Source of the DNA: Thermincola carboxydiphila
GTDB taxonomy: Bacteria > Bacillota > Thermincolia > Thermincolales > UBA2595
Assembly: GCA_016841325.1 (NCBI GenBank)
Contig: JAENZJ010000013.1
Span: 1-64,000 of the forward strand
Length of the DNA: 64,000 bases
Direction: 5' to 3'
Part shown: in pieces, positions 52,454 to 61,978 of the stretch
Position numbering within the stretch: the stretch's first letter is position 1
Layout of the letters: every line of letters begins with the position of its first letter
The notes under the pieces: generated by a model
The model's input: only the letters and a program-made list of their open reading frames with translations
The model's database searches: none
What the model was told of the DNA's origin: nothing
Position numbers and translations under genes: made by a program

Positions 52454-53929
52454 TTACAAAAGGGGTGACAGGAGGCGGGCAGCTGACTGGCGGACTTTGC
52501 TCCAAAGGGGGCGGGCGGCAAATTCCACCGGGTTGACCTGTACTGCCTGGGCCAGGTCCCGGGCAAAGTCGGCGTCCAGTTTTGCCACCAAAGTCCTGTC
52601 ATATATCATCGCATTGACTTCGAAATTCAGCTGAAAACTCCTCATGTCCAGGTTGGCCGACCCAAGGGAAGCCACTTCACCGTCAACAGAAATTATTTTG
52701 GCATGGATGAATCCCGGCCGGTAGAGATAGATCTGGATACCGGCCTCCATAAGTTCATCAAAATAGCTCTGTGATGCCCAGAAAACAATTTTGTGGTCAG
52801 GTATGCCGGGCAGAATTATTTTCACATCCACCCCGCTCAATGCCGCTGTTTTCAGGGCAAGGGAAATGCCCTCATCAGGGATCAGGTATGGAGTGGTAAT
52901 TTTTATTGACTTATGTGCTGAGTTAATCAGGGCAAAATACGACTGCCGGATTGATTCCCAGTCAGAGTCAGGCCCGCTGGCAGCGATCTGGACAGGCTGG
53001 CCGGCAAAGCTCTTCATCTCCGGGAAATATGAGGCATCAGTCGCATCAGCCAGTTTCTCATGGCTGACAAACTCCCAGTCCAGCATAAAAATAACCTGCA
53101 GGAAGTGTACTGCCGACCCCTCCAGGCGCAAGTGCGTATCCCGCCATTTCCCCAGCCTGGGGTGATATCCCAGGTATTCATCACCCACATTAAGTCCTCC
53201 CAGGAATCCCACCCTGCCGTCAATGACGATGATTTTCCTGTGGTTCCGGTAATTAAGCTTATTATTGATATATGGCATTATCACAGGCATAAAAGGTCTG
53301 ATGTCAATGCCGTTTTTTTTCATGTCCCCGGTATATTTGCCCGGGAGATACCAGCTTCCCACGGCATCATAAATGACCTTCACAGATACCCCTTCACGGG
53401 CTTTGCGGATCAGGATGTCTTTTAATCTCCGTCCGGTCCTGTCATCACGGATGATATAGTATTCCAGGTGTATATGATTCACTGCTTTTTCCAGGGCGGT
53501 ATAGATATTTTCAAAAGCCTCTGTCCCGTCTGAGAGCACTTCAGCAGAATTGCTCCTGGTAAACGGCGCATTGGCATTGTGCAGCAAGAGGTTGACCAGT
53601 TGTTTCTTGGAGTTCAGTTCCCTGGCAAAATCACAGTCATTTTCTATACAGTCTATCTGGCGGTCCACTATGCTCCTGAGGTATTCCATTTCATTAATAT
53701 ACTTGGTGCGTACAGCCTTTCTCTTCCGGAGGTTCTGGCCCAGCATCAGGTAGACAATGAAACCGAGGATTGGGAAAATATTAAGTACTGCCAGCCAGGC
53801 AATAGTTTTATAGGGGTTTTTCTTCTCCATAAAAATCAGGAACCCTACCACTATTACAAGAATCGTGGTAGATACCGAATAAGCCCAGACAATTTTTTCA
53901 CCATAAAGAGACCAGAAATCTGTTAACAT
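52454..53929 (-). CDS. cls: cardiolipin synthase
   Basis: The 491-residue phospholipase-D-type enzyme has two N-terminal TM helices (about 12-32 and 42-62) and two HKD motifs. The first is HRKIIVIDGRVGFLGG near 230; the second is HAKIISVDGEVASLGSANLD near 410. It joins two phosphatidylglycerols to cardiolipin in the membrane. ATG at 53927-53929 follows GGAGGTAA on the minus strand. It is convergent with the DUF3231 gene with no gap. Confidence 0.95.
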   Translation of the reverse strand: MLTDFWSLYGEKIVWAYSVSTTILVIVVGFLIFMEKKNPYKTIAWLAVLNIFPILGFIVYLMLGQNLRKRKAVRTKYINEMEYLRSIVDRQIDCIENDCDFARELNSKKQLVNLLLHNANAPFTRSNSAEVLSDGTEAFENIYTALEKAVNHIHLEYYIIRDDRTGRRLKDILIRKAREGVSVKVIYDAVGSWYLPGKYTGDMKKNGIDIRPFMPVIMPYINNKLNYRNHRKIIVIDGRVGFLGGLNVGDEYLGYHPRLGKWRDTHLRLEGSAVHFLQVIFMLDWEFVSHEKLADATDASYFPEMKSFAGQPVQIAASGPDSDWESIRQSYFALINSAHKSIKITTPYLIPDEGISLALKTAALSGVDVKIILPGIPDHKIVFWASQSYFDELMEAGIQIYLYRPGFIHAKIISVDGEVASLGSANLDMRSFQLNFEVNAMIYDRTLVAKLDADFARDLAQAVQVNPVEFAARPLWSKVRQSAARLLSPLL

Positions 53930-54092
53930 AACTTACCTCCAGGGCGTTTTAGCTGGCTGTTTTTTTAATGTTACCAGAAAAACCGCAAAATTTCCAGAAT
54001 TCCTGATACCATTTTTTGACTCAGCTTACTTTCAATTCTTAATAGTGTTTCTTGGTAGACAGGAAATTGTAAATTTTTATCCTATCTGCATA

Positions 54093-54152
54093 AAAAAGGC
54101 TGAGCTTCGCCGATGCGCAGCTTAAAGGCGCTTAGCGCAGCTAAGCCTTTTT
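54093..54152 (+). terminator. long terminator-like hairpin
   Basis: AAAAAGGCTGAGCTTCGC (54093-54110) pairs with GCGCAGCTAAGCCTTTTT (54135-54152) with few mismatches, and the loop contains further stems. It lies in the divergent region between cls and the GGDEF-EAL gene, away from any 3' end. It may instead be a repeat element or a small RNA terminator. The rest of 53930-54251 shows only A/T-rich promoter-like sequence. Confidence 0.5.
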
Positions 54153-54171
54153 AATCGAAAAATACCGTATA

Positions 54172-54242
54172 CGCAGGAACAACTCTATAAATGTCGTATT
54201 TATAATAATTATAAAACGTATAAAATTGTAGTAATTCCTGCG
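54172..54242 (+). promoter_or_regulatory. inverted repeat flanking the leader of the GGDEF-EAL gene
   Basis: CGCAGGAA (54172-54179) and TTCCTGCG (54235-54242) are perfectly complementary. The right arm touches the GGAGG ribosome-binding site (54242-54246) of the gene at 54252. The interval between is very A/T-rich and could contain the promoter. Confidence 0.4.
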
Positions 54243-54251
54243 GAGGATAAA

Positions 54252-57200
54252 ATGACCGGATTTAACGGAACCAACAGTAAAAATAGGCCTGTGAGGACAG
54301 CTCTTTTTTTATCAGCTCTTATTGTCCTCAGTATTGCCGGTAATTTTATGAGTCTCCCACTGGCCCTGGGAGTGGAGTTCTTCTTCGGTAGTATTGCCGT
54401 ACTCCTGGCACTCCGTATATACGGCCTTGGCTGGGGCCTTTTTTGTGCTGTCGCTGCCGCAGGCTGTACAATGTACCTTAGGCAGCCTTTATCTTTTCCG
54501 GTTTTTTTGGCTGAAGCCCTGTTTGTCGGGCTGTTCCTCAGACGAAGAGGGGAAACGATTATTATTCCCGGAGTTATTTTCTGGGTTAGTATCGGTTTTC
54601 CGGTCATTTTGCTTTATAATGCCAGGGTACTGGGAGTGGATTTTCAGATTGCTTTGTTAATTTCCCTGAAAGCTTCAGTAAACGGTATCTTTAATGCCCT
54701 TGTCGCCAATGTGCTGTATACAAACCTGCCTTTGCAGAAATGGGCTGCTGTTGATAGTAAAACTAATAAGGACAGCAGGGCTACCCTGAGACAGCTGTTG
54801 TTTAATGTGCTGGTCTCTATAGCCTTGTTTCCGGCACTGTTGTTAATGGCTGTCGATAATCAGCGGGAACAGTCAGCCATGCAGCAGGAGATCGGGACAA
54901 TGATTGAAACTGCATCCATACAGATAATCGGCAACTTAAACATATGGCAGGGGGACCACATAGGGGCTCTGGATCAACTTGCACAAATGGCTGTACGGGA
55001 TGACCTGACGACAGAGTATTTACAGCAGAGCGCAGCCATGTTGAGAGGGGCACACTCAGACATTATCAGGGTCCACATAGATGATGCCAGTGGGACCAGC
55101 AGGGTTTTTTCACCTGCTATGGATGAAAACGGGAAACCGGCAGTGGGGCTGAATTTTTCGGACAGGGACTATTACCGGCAGTTAAAGGAAACCCGGCAGC
55201 CGGTAATTTCCGATGTGTTTATGGGCCGGGTGGGCAATCCTGTCCCCATTGCAACCATGGGGGTGCCAGTAATTGTGCAAAACCGCTTTGAGGGTTATGT
55301 GATAGCTTCACTGGACCTTAGTTACATCAGCAGTCTGTTGCAGGCAAACAGCTTAAGAAATGAACTGGAGGCAACAATCATTGACAGCGGTGGGAAGGTG
55401 GTGGCTACTACCCGCACGGGTATTAACCCCACTCAGGTTTTTGACCGTAAAGAGGGCGGCAGCAAGGCAGCCTTTGGCAGCAATATTTATCATTGGGTTC
55501 CGGATTCTTCACATGGCTTGCCGGGACTGGTACGCTGGCAGGAATCATTTTACCTGACGGAGAAACCCGTTGGCAGTTATGCTCCATGGACCCTGGTAAC
55601 TGAAGTGTCCATGGCCCCTTTCCTCCAGAAGGCTATGGACAGTAATGTGAAAAATATGGCCGGAATACTGGTACTGGCCATTTTGGCACTGATTTTTGCG
55701 GACCTGATCTGCTGCCGGCTGGCCGGGCCCGTGTCCAGTCTGGCCGCGGTTACGACCAATCTGCCGGAAAAGATCCTCCACGGGCAGGATGTTGCCTGGC
55801 CGAAAAGTTCCCTGGCGGAGACGGCATCCCTGGTAGACAATTTTAAATCCATGGCAGCTACACTGAGGGAGAATTTTATCGAACTGCAGGCTGCCAGGAC
55901 AAAAGCCGAAGAGGAAAAAAACACCCTTGAAGCCATTTTAGCTGGCATTGGAGACGGAATCAGCATTCAGGACACCAATTTCCGCATCCTGTTTCAAAAT
56001 AGTGTTGAAAAAGCACTCATAGGGGACCATGTGGGGGAATACTGTTATGCTGCTTACGAAAACAGGGAAGAAATCTGTGAGAACTGTCCTGTACAGATGT
56101 CATTTCATGACGGGGTTATCCATACTGTAGAGAGACACTTTACTGCCCCCAATGGTAAGGGACAAATACATGTGGAAATTACTTCTTCTCCCCTCAGGGA
56201 TGCTGCCGGAGAAATCATTGGGGCCATAGAGGTTGTCAGGGATATCAGTGAACGTACCAGGGCCGAGGAGGCACGCCGGCGCACAGAACGGGTGATATGG
56301 GAACAGAAGGAACGGGCCCTGGTTACCCTCCATTCCATTGGTGATGCCGTTATCAGCACAGACGCCCGGGGGAATATTGAATACCTTAATCCGGTGGCCG
56401 AGGAACTCACGGGCTGGAACAATAAAGAAGCCATTGGGGCGCCCCTGTTGCAGGTTTTCAGGATTAGCAGTGAAACAGGCGAAAAGGTGGAAAACCCTGT
56501 GGAAAAGTGTATGTGTAAAGGGTCTGCCGAAGGCTTTTCCAATTATGCGGTTTTAACTGACCGGGAGGGCAGAAAATACGTCATTGAGTGTGTTGCCTCG
56601 CCCATTAAGGAACGGGAAGGCCGGAGCATCGGAGCTGTCCTGGTCTTCCGTGACATTACTGAGAAGCGCAATATGATGCAGCAACTGGTATATCAGGCCC
56701 ACCATGACTCCCTCACTGATGTGCCCAACAGGATTCTTTTTAATGACAGGCTTACTGTGGAACTGGAACGGTCAAAGCGGCACAACGGGCAGTTGGCTGT
56801 TATGTTCCTGGACCTGGACAGGTTTAAGCGTGTTAATGATATGCTGGGGCATGCCCATGGTGACCAGCTGCTGCAAAATGTTGTGAACCGGCTGAAGATC
56901 TGTGTCCGGGATTGCGACACTATTTCCAGGCTTGGGGGTGACGAGTTTGCTGTTCTGCTCCCCGAAGTTTCCGGGAGGGAGGACGTGGAAGGCATTGCCA
57001 TCAGGGTGCTCACAGCCCTGAGACAGCCGTGGCTGATTGCCGGACAGGAGTTCCATATTACGACAAGTATAGGGATTGCCATTTATCCTTTTGACGGGGA
57101 GGACCCGGATACACTGCTCAGGAATGCGGATATGGCCATGTATCGGGCCAAGGAAAGCGGCAGGAATAATTTATGCTTCTATGCCCCTGCCATGAACCTT

Positions 57201-57983
57201 ATGGTCCATGAACGGCTTTCCCTGGAAAACAGCCTGCACCGGGCCCTTGAACTGGAACAGTTTGTGGTCTGTTACCAGCCGCAGGTAGAAATTAGCTCCG
57301 GCCAGATAACCGGTATGGAAGCCCTGGTCAGATGGATGCATCCCCAACTGGGCCTGATTGACCCCGGTAAATTTATCCCGGTCGCTGAGGATACCGGACT
57401 GATTGTTCCTATTGGAGAATGGGTCCTGCGCAGGGCCTGTGCCCAGAACAGGGAATGGCATGATTCGGGATTCACCCAGGTGCGGGTTGCAGTCAATATC
57501 TCAGGAAGGCAGTTTATGCAGCCGGACCTGGTTGTAAAGATAGCTGAAATCCTTGAGGTAACAGGTATGGAGCCTCGTTTTCTGGAACTTGAGATAACTG
57601 AAAGTGTTGCCATGCATGATGTAGAATTTACAACAGCAATCCTGAGTGAACTTAATGACATGGGAATCAGAATAGCTATCGATGACTTTGGCACCGGATA
57701 TTCCTCACTTAATTATCTGAAACGGTTCCCAATCAGCACCCTTAAAATTGACGGCATGTTCCTGCGCGATATCCCCGACAATAGGGATAATGCCGCTATT
57801 GTTAATACCATAATTGTTTTGGGACATAACATGGGTATGGATATTATAGCTGAAGGCGTGGAATTACAGGAGCAGCTTGATTTTCTTCGCAGGCGGAACT
57901 GCACCAAAATACAGGGCTTTTTGTGCAGCAAACCTGTTCCTGCATCGGAAACGAAGGTATTACTGCAAAAAAAAATGCTATAA
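54252..57983 (+). CDS. membrane sensor c-di-GMP enzyme (Cache-PAS-PAS-GGDEF-EAL)
   Basis: The 1243-residue protein starts at ATG 54252 after GGAGG. An N-terminal cluster of TM helices (about 12-175) precedes a further TM (about 185-205). An extracytoplasmic dCache-like domain follows (about 215-460; FSDRDYYRQLKETRQPVISDVF), then a TM (about 470-490) and HAMP. Two PAS domains lie at about 555-660 and 690-800. The first contains several Cys (YCYAAYENREEICENCPVQM) that could bind a metal. GGDEF is intact (SRLGGDEFAVLLPE near 895), and so is EAL (EALVRW near 1023, DDFGTGYSSL). Both activities are thus possible. Confidence 0.92.
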   Translation: MTGFNGTNSKNRPVRTALFLSALIVLSIAGNFMSLPLALGVEFFFGSIAVLLALRIYGLGWGLFCAVAAAGCTMYLRQPLSFPVFLAEALFVGLFLRRRGETIIIPGVIFWVSIGFPVILLYNARVLGVDFQIALLISLKASVNGIFNALVANVLYTNLPLQKWAAVDSKTNKDSRATLRQLLFNVLVSIALFPALLLMAVDNQREQSAMQQEIGTMIETASIQIIGNLNIWQGDHIGALDQLAQMAVRDDLTTEYLQQSAAMLRGAHSDIIRVHIDDASGTSRVFSPAMDENGKPAVGLNFSDRDYYRQLKETRQPVISDVFMGRVGNPVPIATMGVPVIVQNRFEGYVIASLDLSYISSLLQANSLRNELEATIIDSGGKVVATTRTGINPTQVFDRKEGGSKAAFGSNIYHWVPDSSHGLPGLVRWQESFYLTEKPVGSYAPWTLVTEVSMAPFLQKAMDSNVKNMAGILVLAILALIFADLICCRLAGPVSSLAAVTTNLPEKILHGQDVAWPKSSLAETASLVDNFKSMAATLRENFIELQAARTKAEEEKNTLEAILAGIGDGISIQDTNFRILFQNSVEKALIGDHVGEYCYAAYENREEICENCPVQMSFHDGVIHTVERHFTAPNGKGQIHVEITSSPLRDAAGEIIGAIEVVRDISERTRAEEARRRTERVIWEQKERALVTLHSIGDAVISTDARGNIEYLNPVAEELTGWNNKEAIGAPLLQVFRISSETGEKVENPVEKCMCKGSAEGFSNYAVLTDREGRKYVIECVASPIKEREGRSIGAVLVFRDITEKRNMMQQLVYQAHHDSLTDVPNRILFNDRLTVELERSKRHNGQLAVMFLDLDRFKRVNDMLGHAHGDQLLQNVVNRLKICVRDCDTISRLGGDEFAVLLPEVSGREDVEGIAIRVLTALRQPWLIAGQEFHITTSIGIAIYPFDGEDPDTLLRNADMAMYRAKESGRNNLCFYAPAMNLMVHERLSLENSLHRALELEQFVVCYQPQVEISSGQITGMEALVRWMHPQLGLIDPGKFIPVAEDTGLIVPIGEWVLRRACAQNREWHDSGFTQVRVAVNISGRQFMQPDLVVKIAEILEVTGMEPRFLELEITESVAMHDVEFTTAILSELNDMGIRIAIDDFGTGYSSLNYLKRFPISTLKIDGMFLRDIPDNRDNAAIVNTIIVLGHNMGMDIIAEGVELQEQLDFLRRRNCTKIQGFLCSKPVPASETKVLLQKKML

Positions 57984-58054
57984 AAAATTTTTGGCACACC
58001 GGCCAGGCTTGTGGAGTATCTTTATATTAAGAACTCTAAGGGGGCGTGTCCGGT

Positions 58055-59014
58055 ATGGTGGTTCATACGATAAAATCGGGTGAGACTCTGGAGTCTGTTG
58101 CCGGGCTGTATAATGTCCCGGTGCTGTCTCTGGTATCAGCCAACAAAATATCAACATCTGAAGACGTTGTAGCAGGTATGGACCTGGTTATTCCCATTAT
58201 TATATCCTCACATCCTTTAATCCGTAAAGGACATAAGGGTGCTGCCGTGAAAGAACTGCAGCAGAGACTGGTGAACCTTGGGTATGGCCCGGAGACAGTA
58301 AACGGGATATTCGGGAAAAGTACCGAAAAAGCAGTCAGGCAGTTTCAGAAGAGTAAGGGACTTGCGTCTCACGGGATTGTCGACCGGAGCACCTGGGAGG
58401 CTCTTTTGCAGGAGGAAAGGGATAAGCCAAATAAGGGTGAAACAGAAAAGGCTGCGGAAAAGGCATTAGCTGTCCCAAGCACGCCGGTATTGCCCGATCC
58501 GGTCAACAACTGTTTGCCGCAACAGACCAGGGAAGAGAAGAACGGGACTTTGACAGCTCCTCTCATTGATGGCCGGATTTTTGCCGGGAGCAGTTCAGGT
58601 GTGCTGTACTGTTATGATGCCCTTACCGGACAGCAATTGTGGAGCGCAGCTGTGGAAGGGGCCGTCAGGAAGCGGCCGGCGGCAGACCATGAGCGGGTTT
58701 ATGTAACTGATGAGGCACTTAAGTTATATGCCTTTGAGAAGAAATCAGGAAAACTTATCTGGACAGCTCCTGTGGTCTCCGGTCAGCGCAGGGTTCAGGG
58801 GAAATACGGGGTTGTTGATATACCTCAGCCGGTGGTTGCGGGAAACAGGGTGCTGGTGTTCTCCGGGGGAGGTCCTGCCGGGGACAGGGCCGGGGATAAT
58901 GGAAACACTGTTCTGCTGGTCTTTGCGGCAGAAACCGGAAAACTTCTTGTGGAGACTGCAGTTCCGCCTAAAGAGGAACACTACATCAGAGGTTATCGCC
59001 TGCCTGCATTATGA
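58055..59014 (+). CDS. LysM, peptidoglycan-binding and PQQ-repeat protein
   Basis: The protein has about 319 residues. ATG 58055 is preferred over in-frame GTG 58046 because AAGGGGG lies at 58038-58044. An N-terminal LysM (VVHTIKSGETLESVAGLYNVP) is followed by a PG_binding_1 domain (IRKGHKGAAVKELQQRLVNLGYG) at about 52-115. A linker leads to PQQ-type beta-propeller blades (GVLYCYDALTGQQLWSAAV, KLYAFEKKSGKLIWTAPV). Only about three blades are present, so the propeller is incomplete and the gene may be truncated. No signal peptide is visible. Confidence 0.75.
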   Translation: MVVHTIKSGETLESVAGLYNVPVLSLVSANKISTSEDVVAGMDLVIPIIISSHPLIRKGHKGAAVKELQQRLVNLGYGPETVNGIFGKSTEKAVRQFQKSKGLASHGIVDRSTWEALLQEERDKPNKGETEKAAEKALAVPSTPVLPDPVNNCLPQQTREEKNGTLTAPLIDGRIFAGSSSGVLYCYDALTGQQLWSAAVEGAVRKRPAADHERVYVTDEALKLYAFEKKSGKLIWTAPVVSGQRRVQGKYGVVDIPQPVVAGNRVLVFSGGGPAGDRAGDNGNTVLLVFAAETGKLLVETAVPPKEEHYIRGYRLPAL

Positions 59015-59135
59015 GGCAGATTTTAATACAAATTTACAGTTTGGGGCATTAATTATTGCTCCATATTTGCCGCGGAGTAATGAAAACCGGAAAAAATAGA
59101 AATATTAATAATAACAGAAGGAGGTGTTAGATATA

Positions 59136-59369
59136 ATGGTTCGCAAGGCACCCGCGACAACAAAAAATAAGGGTAGTAACAAGGATGAAACCAGAATTCC
59201 GGGGGTCACCGCAGGCTCGGATTTGATCCAGCAAATGGGGGATACAGCCGGAATAGAACTGGATAATGCTATTGCCAGGGCCGCCAGTGAAAAAAGGGCT
59301 GAGGAGATAATGAATATCCCTGTGGGCGGCCTGAACAGTGAAATCAGTGCTCCTGTAAACAGTGAATAA
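59136..59369 (+). CDS. small hydrophilic protein, unknown
   Basis: The 77-residue protein starts at ATG 59136 behind GGAGGTG. Its N-terminus is basic (VRKAPATTKNKGSNKDETR) and its middle helical (ELDNAIARAASEKRAEEIMNIP). No cysteine or TM is present. Size and composition recall small spore proteins, but no SASP signature is seen. It is followed 16 nt later by a second small gene sharing an NIP motif. Confidence 0.55.
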   Translation: MVRKAPATTKNKGSNKDETRIPGVTAGSDLIQQMGDTAGIELDNAIARAASEKRAEEIMNIPVGGLNSEISAPVNSE

Positions 59370-59385
59370 GAGGAGGTAGTGCCTG

Positions 59386-59559
59386 TTGCCGGATAAAGAA
59401 GAAAAGTACCGTAAGGATAACCGGGAGGACAAGTATATCGGAAAAACCAATATCCCTGATTACGGAGTGCCTGCCGGAGTTCAGCTCACTGAAAACCTGA
59501 ATGAAGAGATCGCAGAGGCCGCCGGGCAGAAGACCCCTGAAAGGCCTCCGGAGAAATAA
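59386..59559 (+). CDS. small hydrophilic protein, unknown (57 residues)
   Basis: TTG 59386 follows AGGAGGT. The frame encodes a charged start (PDKEEKYRKDNREDKYIGK), then TNIPDYGVPAGVQLTENL and an acidic end, stopping at TAA 59557-59559. It is paired with the preceding small gene and closed by a hairpin. No family is recognised. Confidence 0.5.
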   Translation: MPDKEEKYRKDNREDKYIGKTNIPDYGVPAGVQLTENLNEEIAEAAGQKTPERPPEK

Positions 59560-59565
59560 AAGGAT

Positions 59566-59593
59566 GAGGTTGGCTCATAACTGAGCCAGCCTC
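59566..59593 (+). terminator. terminator after the small-protein pair
   Basis: GAGGTTGGCTCA (59566-59577) pairs with TGAGCCAGCCTC (59582-59593, one G-T pair), followed by GTATATATTTT. Confidence 0.75.
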
Positions 59594-59699
59594 GTATATA
59601 TTTTGCCCCCCAGTGTCCCGGTATGCTATAATTAAGTCATTGACCCCCGGAAGGAAATTCTGTTTCCGGGATACTAAAACAGTATACGGAGGATTACTT

Positions 59700-61880
59700 A
59701 TGAAGTCACTGGTACTGACTGAGAAACCCAGCGTGGGGCGCGAAATCGCCCGGGTCCTGGGATGCCATACCAAGGGCAAAGGATACCTGGAAGGCCCCAA
59801 ATATGTGGTTACCTGGGCTCTGGGGCACCTGGTGACCCTGGCTGAACCCGAGGATTATGATAAGAAATATAAGACATGGCGGCTGGAAGACCTGCCGATG
59901 CTGCCGAGGCAGATGAAACTGAAGGCAATCCGGCAGACATCCCAGCAATATAATGCCGTCAGGAACCTGATGAAACGGGGTGACCTCGGGGAACTTATCA
60001 TTGCCACCGATGCCGGTCGGGAAGGGGAGCTTGTAGCCAGGTGGATAATGGAATATGCCGGCTGGAAAAAACCCTTTCGCAGGCTCTGGATCTCATCACA
60101 GACCGACTCCGCCATTAAAGATGGATTTGCCCGGCTGCAGCCCGGGCAGGCCTATGACAACCTTTATGCTTCGGCTGTATGCAGGGCTGAAGCCGACTGG
60201 CTGATAGGACTTAATGTTACCAGGGCCCTGACTACCAAGTTTAATGCACAGCTTACGGCAGGCCGGGTACAGACCCCAACCCTGGCCATGATAGTAAACA
60301 GGGAAGAGGAAATCAAAAAATTTGTCCCTAAGGACTTCTGGACGGTAAGGGCTGATTTTGGGGATTATTTTGGCGACTGGCGGGATGCCTCAGGTCAGGG
60401 GAGAATCTTTGACCATAGCCGGGCCGAAGCCCTACTCGGGAAAATAAAGGGCGCCGCGGGTAAGATTACGGACCTGAAAGTGGAACAAAAAGCCGACCCG
60501 CCGCCCCTGTTATATGACCTGACCGAACTGCAGCGGGACGCCAACAGGAGATACGGCTTTTCAGCACAGCGAACCCTGGCGGTCCTCCAGGCATTGTATG
60601 AACGGCATAAACTGGTCACCTACCCGCGTACCGACTCCCGTTACCTCTCCAAAGATATTGTGCCGACACTGAAGGACAGGCTCAACTCTGTTGCCATCGG
60701 GGAATATGCTGATTATACCCGTCCCCTGCTGGGCAAAAACCTGTCAATTACCAAGAGGATTGTTGATGACAGCAGGGTCAGTGACCACCATGCCATTATT
60801 CCCACTGAAGAACCGGTGCGCCTTAGTGTCCTTGATGCTGATGAACGAAAATTATATGACCTTATAGTTAAGAGATTTATTGCGGCATTTTACCCGCCGT
60901 TCAAATATGAAAGGGTTACTGTGGTCACAACTGCAGCAGGGGAAAACTTTTATTCCCGCGGTAAGGTGGTCAGGGAACAGGGCTGGAAGGCTGTTTACGG
61001 AAAGGCAGCCGACCAGGAAGGCGAGGAGCGGGATGATGCCCTTCCGGAGCAGGTGCTGCATTCCCAGAAAAAGGGCGCTGCTAAACAGGTCAAGGATTGT
61101 AAAGCGAACAAGTCCCAGACGAAGCCCCCCGCCCGGTATACGGAGGCCACCCTGCTGTCGGCCATGGAGAGTCCCGGGAAATTCGTTGAAGATGAGGAAC
61201 TCAGGGAAGCCCTGAAACAGGGCGGCCTGGGGACACCGGCTACCAGGGCGGAAATTATCGAGAAACTTATTAATACAGATTATGTGGAGCGCCGGGGCAA
61301 GGAACTCATCCCGACCTCAAAAGGGATTCAGTTAATCGCCCTGGTCAGTGAAGACCTGCGGTCACCGGAACTTACGGCAAAATGGGAACGGTCCCTTTCC
61401 GAAATGGCGCGGGGCCGGGCTGAGAAGAACCGTTTTATGGCCGGGATTCGCGAATATACCGTGAAGCTGGTTAAGGAAATTGCTGCCAGCGGGGCTCAGT
61501 TTAAGGCAGACAATATATCCCGTGTCAAATGCCCTGACTGTGGCCGGTACCTGATTATGATAAAGGGTAAAAAGGGGAAATTCCTGGTCTGCCCGGACCG
61601 GGAATGCGGACACAGGGAAGCCGCCGAACCTCAGGTTTCCAACTTCCGCTGCCCGGACTGCAAAAAGAAAATGGTTATCCTGGAGAAGCAGGGCGGCAGG
61701 GTGGTGCGCTGCAAAAACTGCGGGTTCACCGAAAGACTGGATAATTTCAGGGAAAACCTGTCAGCTGCCCGCAGTAAAGGTGTGGTCAATAAAAAGCTGA
61801 TAACCCAGTACAGTGACAAGGGAAGCATTGGCACTAACCTGGGTGACCTCCTGAAAGAAGCCCTGGAAGGTAAGGAGTAA
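59700..61880 (+). CDS. topB: DNA topoisomerase III
   Basis: The 726-residue type IA topoisomerase starts at ATG 59700 after CGGAGG; the frame is open back to 59613 but without a ribosome-binding site. The N-terminal Toprim begins VLTEKPSVGREIARVLG. Toprim acidic residues are in ATDAGREGELVARWI. The catalytic Tyr308 is in VTYPRTDSRYLS. Two C-terminal zinc ribbons (CPDCGRYL to CPDRECGH, and CPDCKKKM to CKNCGF) are present. It relaxes and decatenates DNA. Confidence 0.95.
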   Translation: MKSLVLTEKPSVGREIARVLGCHTKGKGYLEGPKYVVTWALGHLVTLAEPEDYDKKYKTWRLEDLPMLPRQMKLKAIRQTSQQYNAVRNLMKRGDLGELIIATDAGREGELVARWIMEYAGWKKPFRRLWISSQTDSAIKDGFARLQPGQAYDNLYASAVCRAEADWLIGLNVTRALTTKFNAQLTAGRVQTPTLAMIVNREEEIKKFVPKDFWTVRADFGDYFGDWRDASGQGRIFDHSRAEALLGKIKGAAGKITDLKVEQKADPPPLLYDLTELQRDANRRYGFSAQRTLAVLQALYERHKLVTYPRTDSRYLSKDIVPTLKDRLNSVAIGEYADYTRPLLGKNLSITKRIVDDSRVSDHHAIIPTEEPVRLSVLDADERKLYDLIVKRFIAAFYPPFKYERVTVVTTAAGENFYSRGKVVREQGWKAVYGKAADQEGEERDDALPEQVLHSQKKGAAKQVKDCKANKSQTKPPARYTEATLLSAMESPGKFVEDEELREALKQGGLGTPATRAEIIEKLINTDYVERRGKELIPTSKGIQLIALVSEDLRSPELTAKWERSLSEMARGRAEKNRFMAGIREYTVKLVKEIAASGAQFKADNISRVKCPDCGRYLIMIKGKKGKFLVCPDRECGHREAAEPQVSNFRCPDCKKKMVILEKQGGRVVRCKNCGFTERLDNFRENLSAARSKGVVNKKLITQYSDKGSIGTNLGDLLKEALEGKE

Positions 61881-61978
61881 TTCACTGGTGACAGGGGGAT
61901 GAAAATTTGTTATCTTAGATATGGGCAGCAACTGAGCCTTACTGATCACAGAAATAAAAGGGAGAGTGAACAGGGAAA

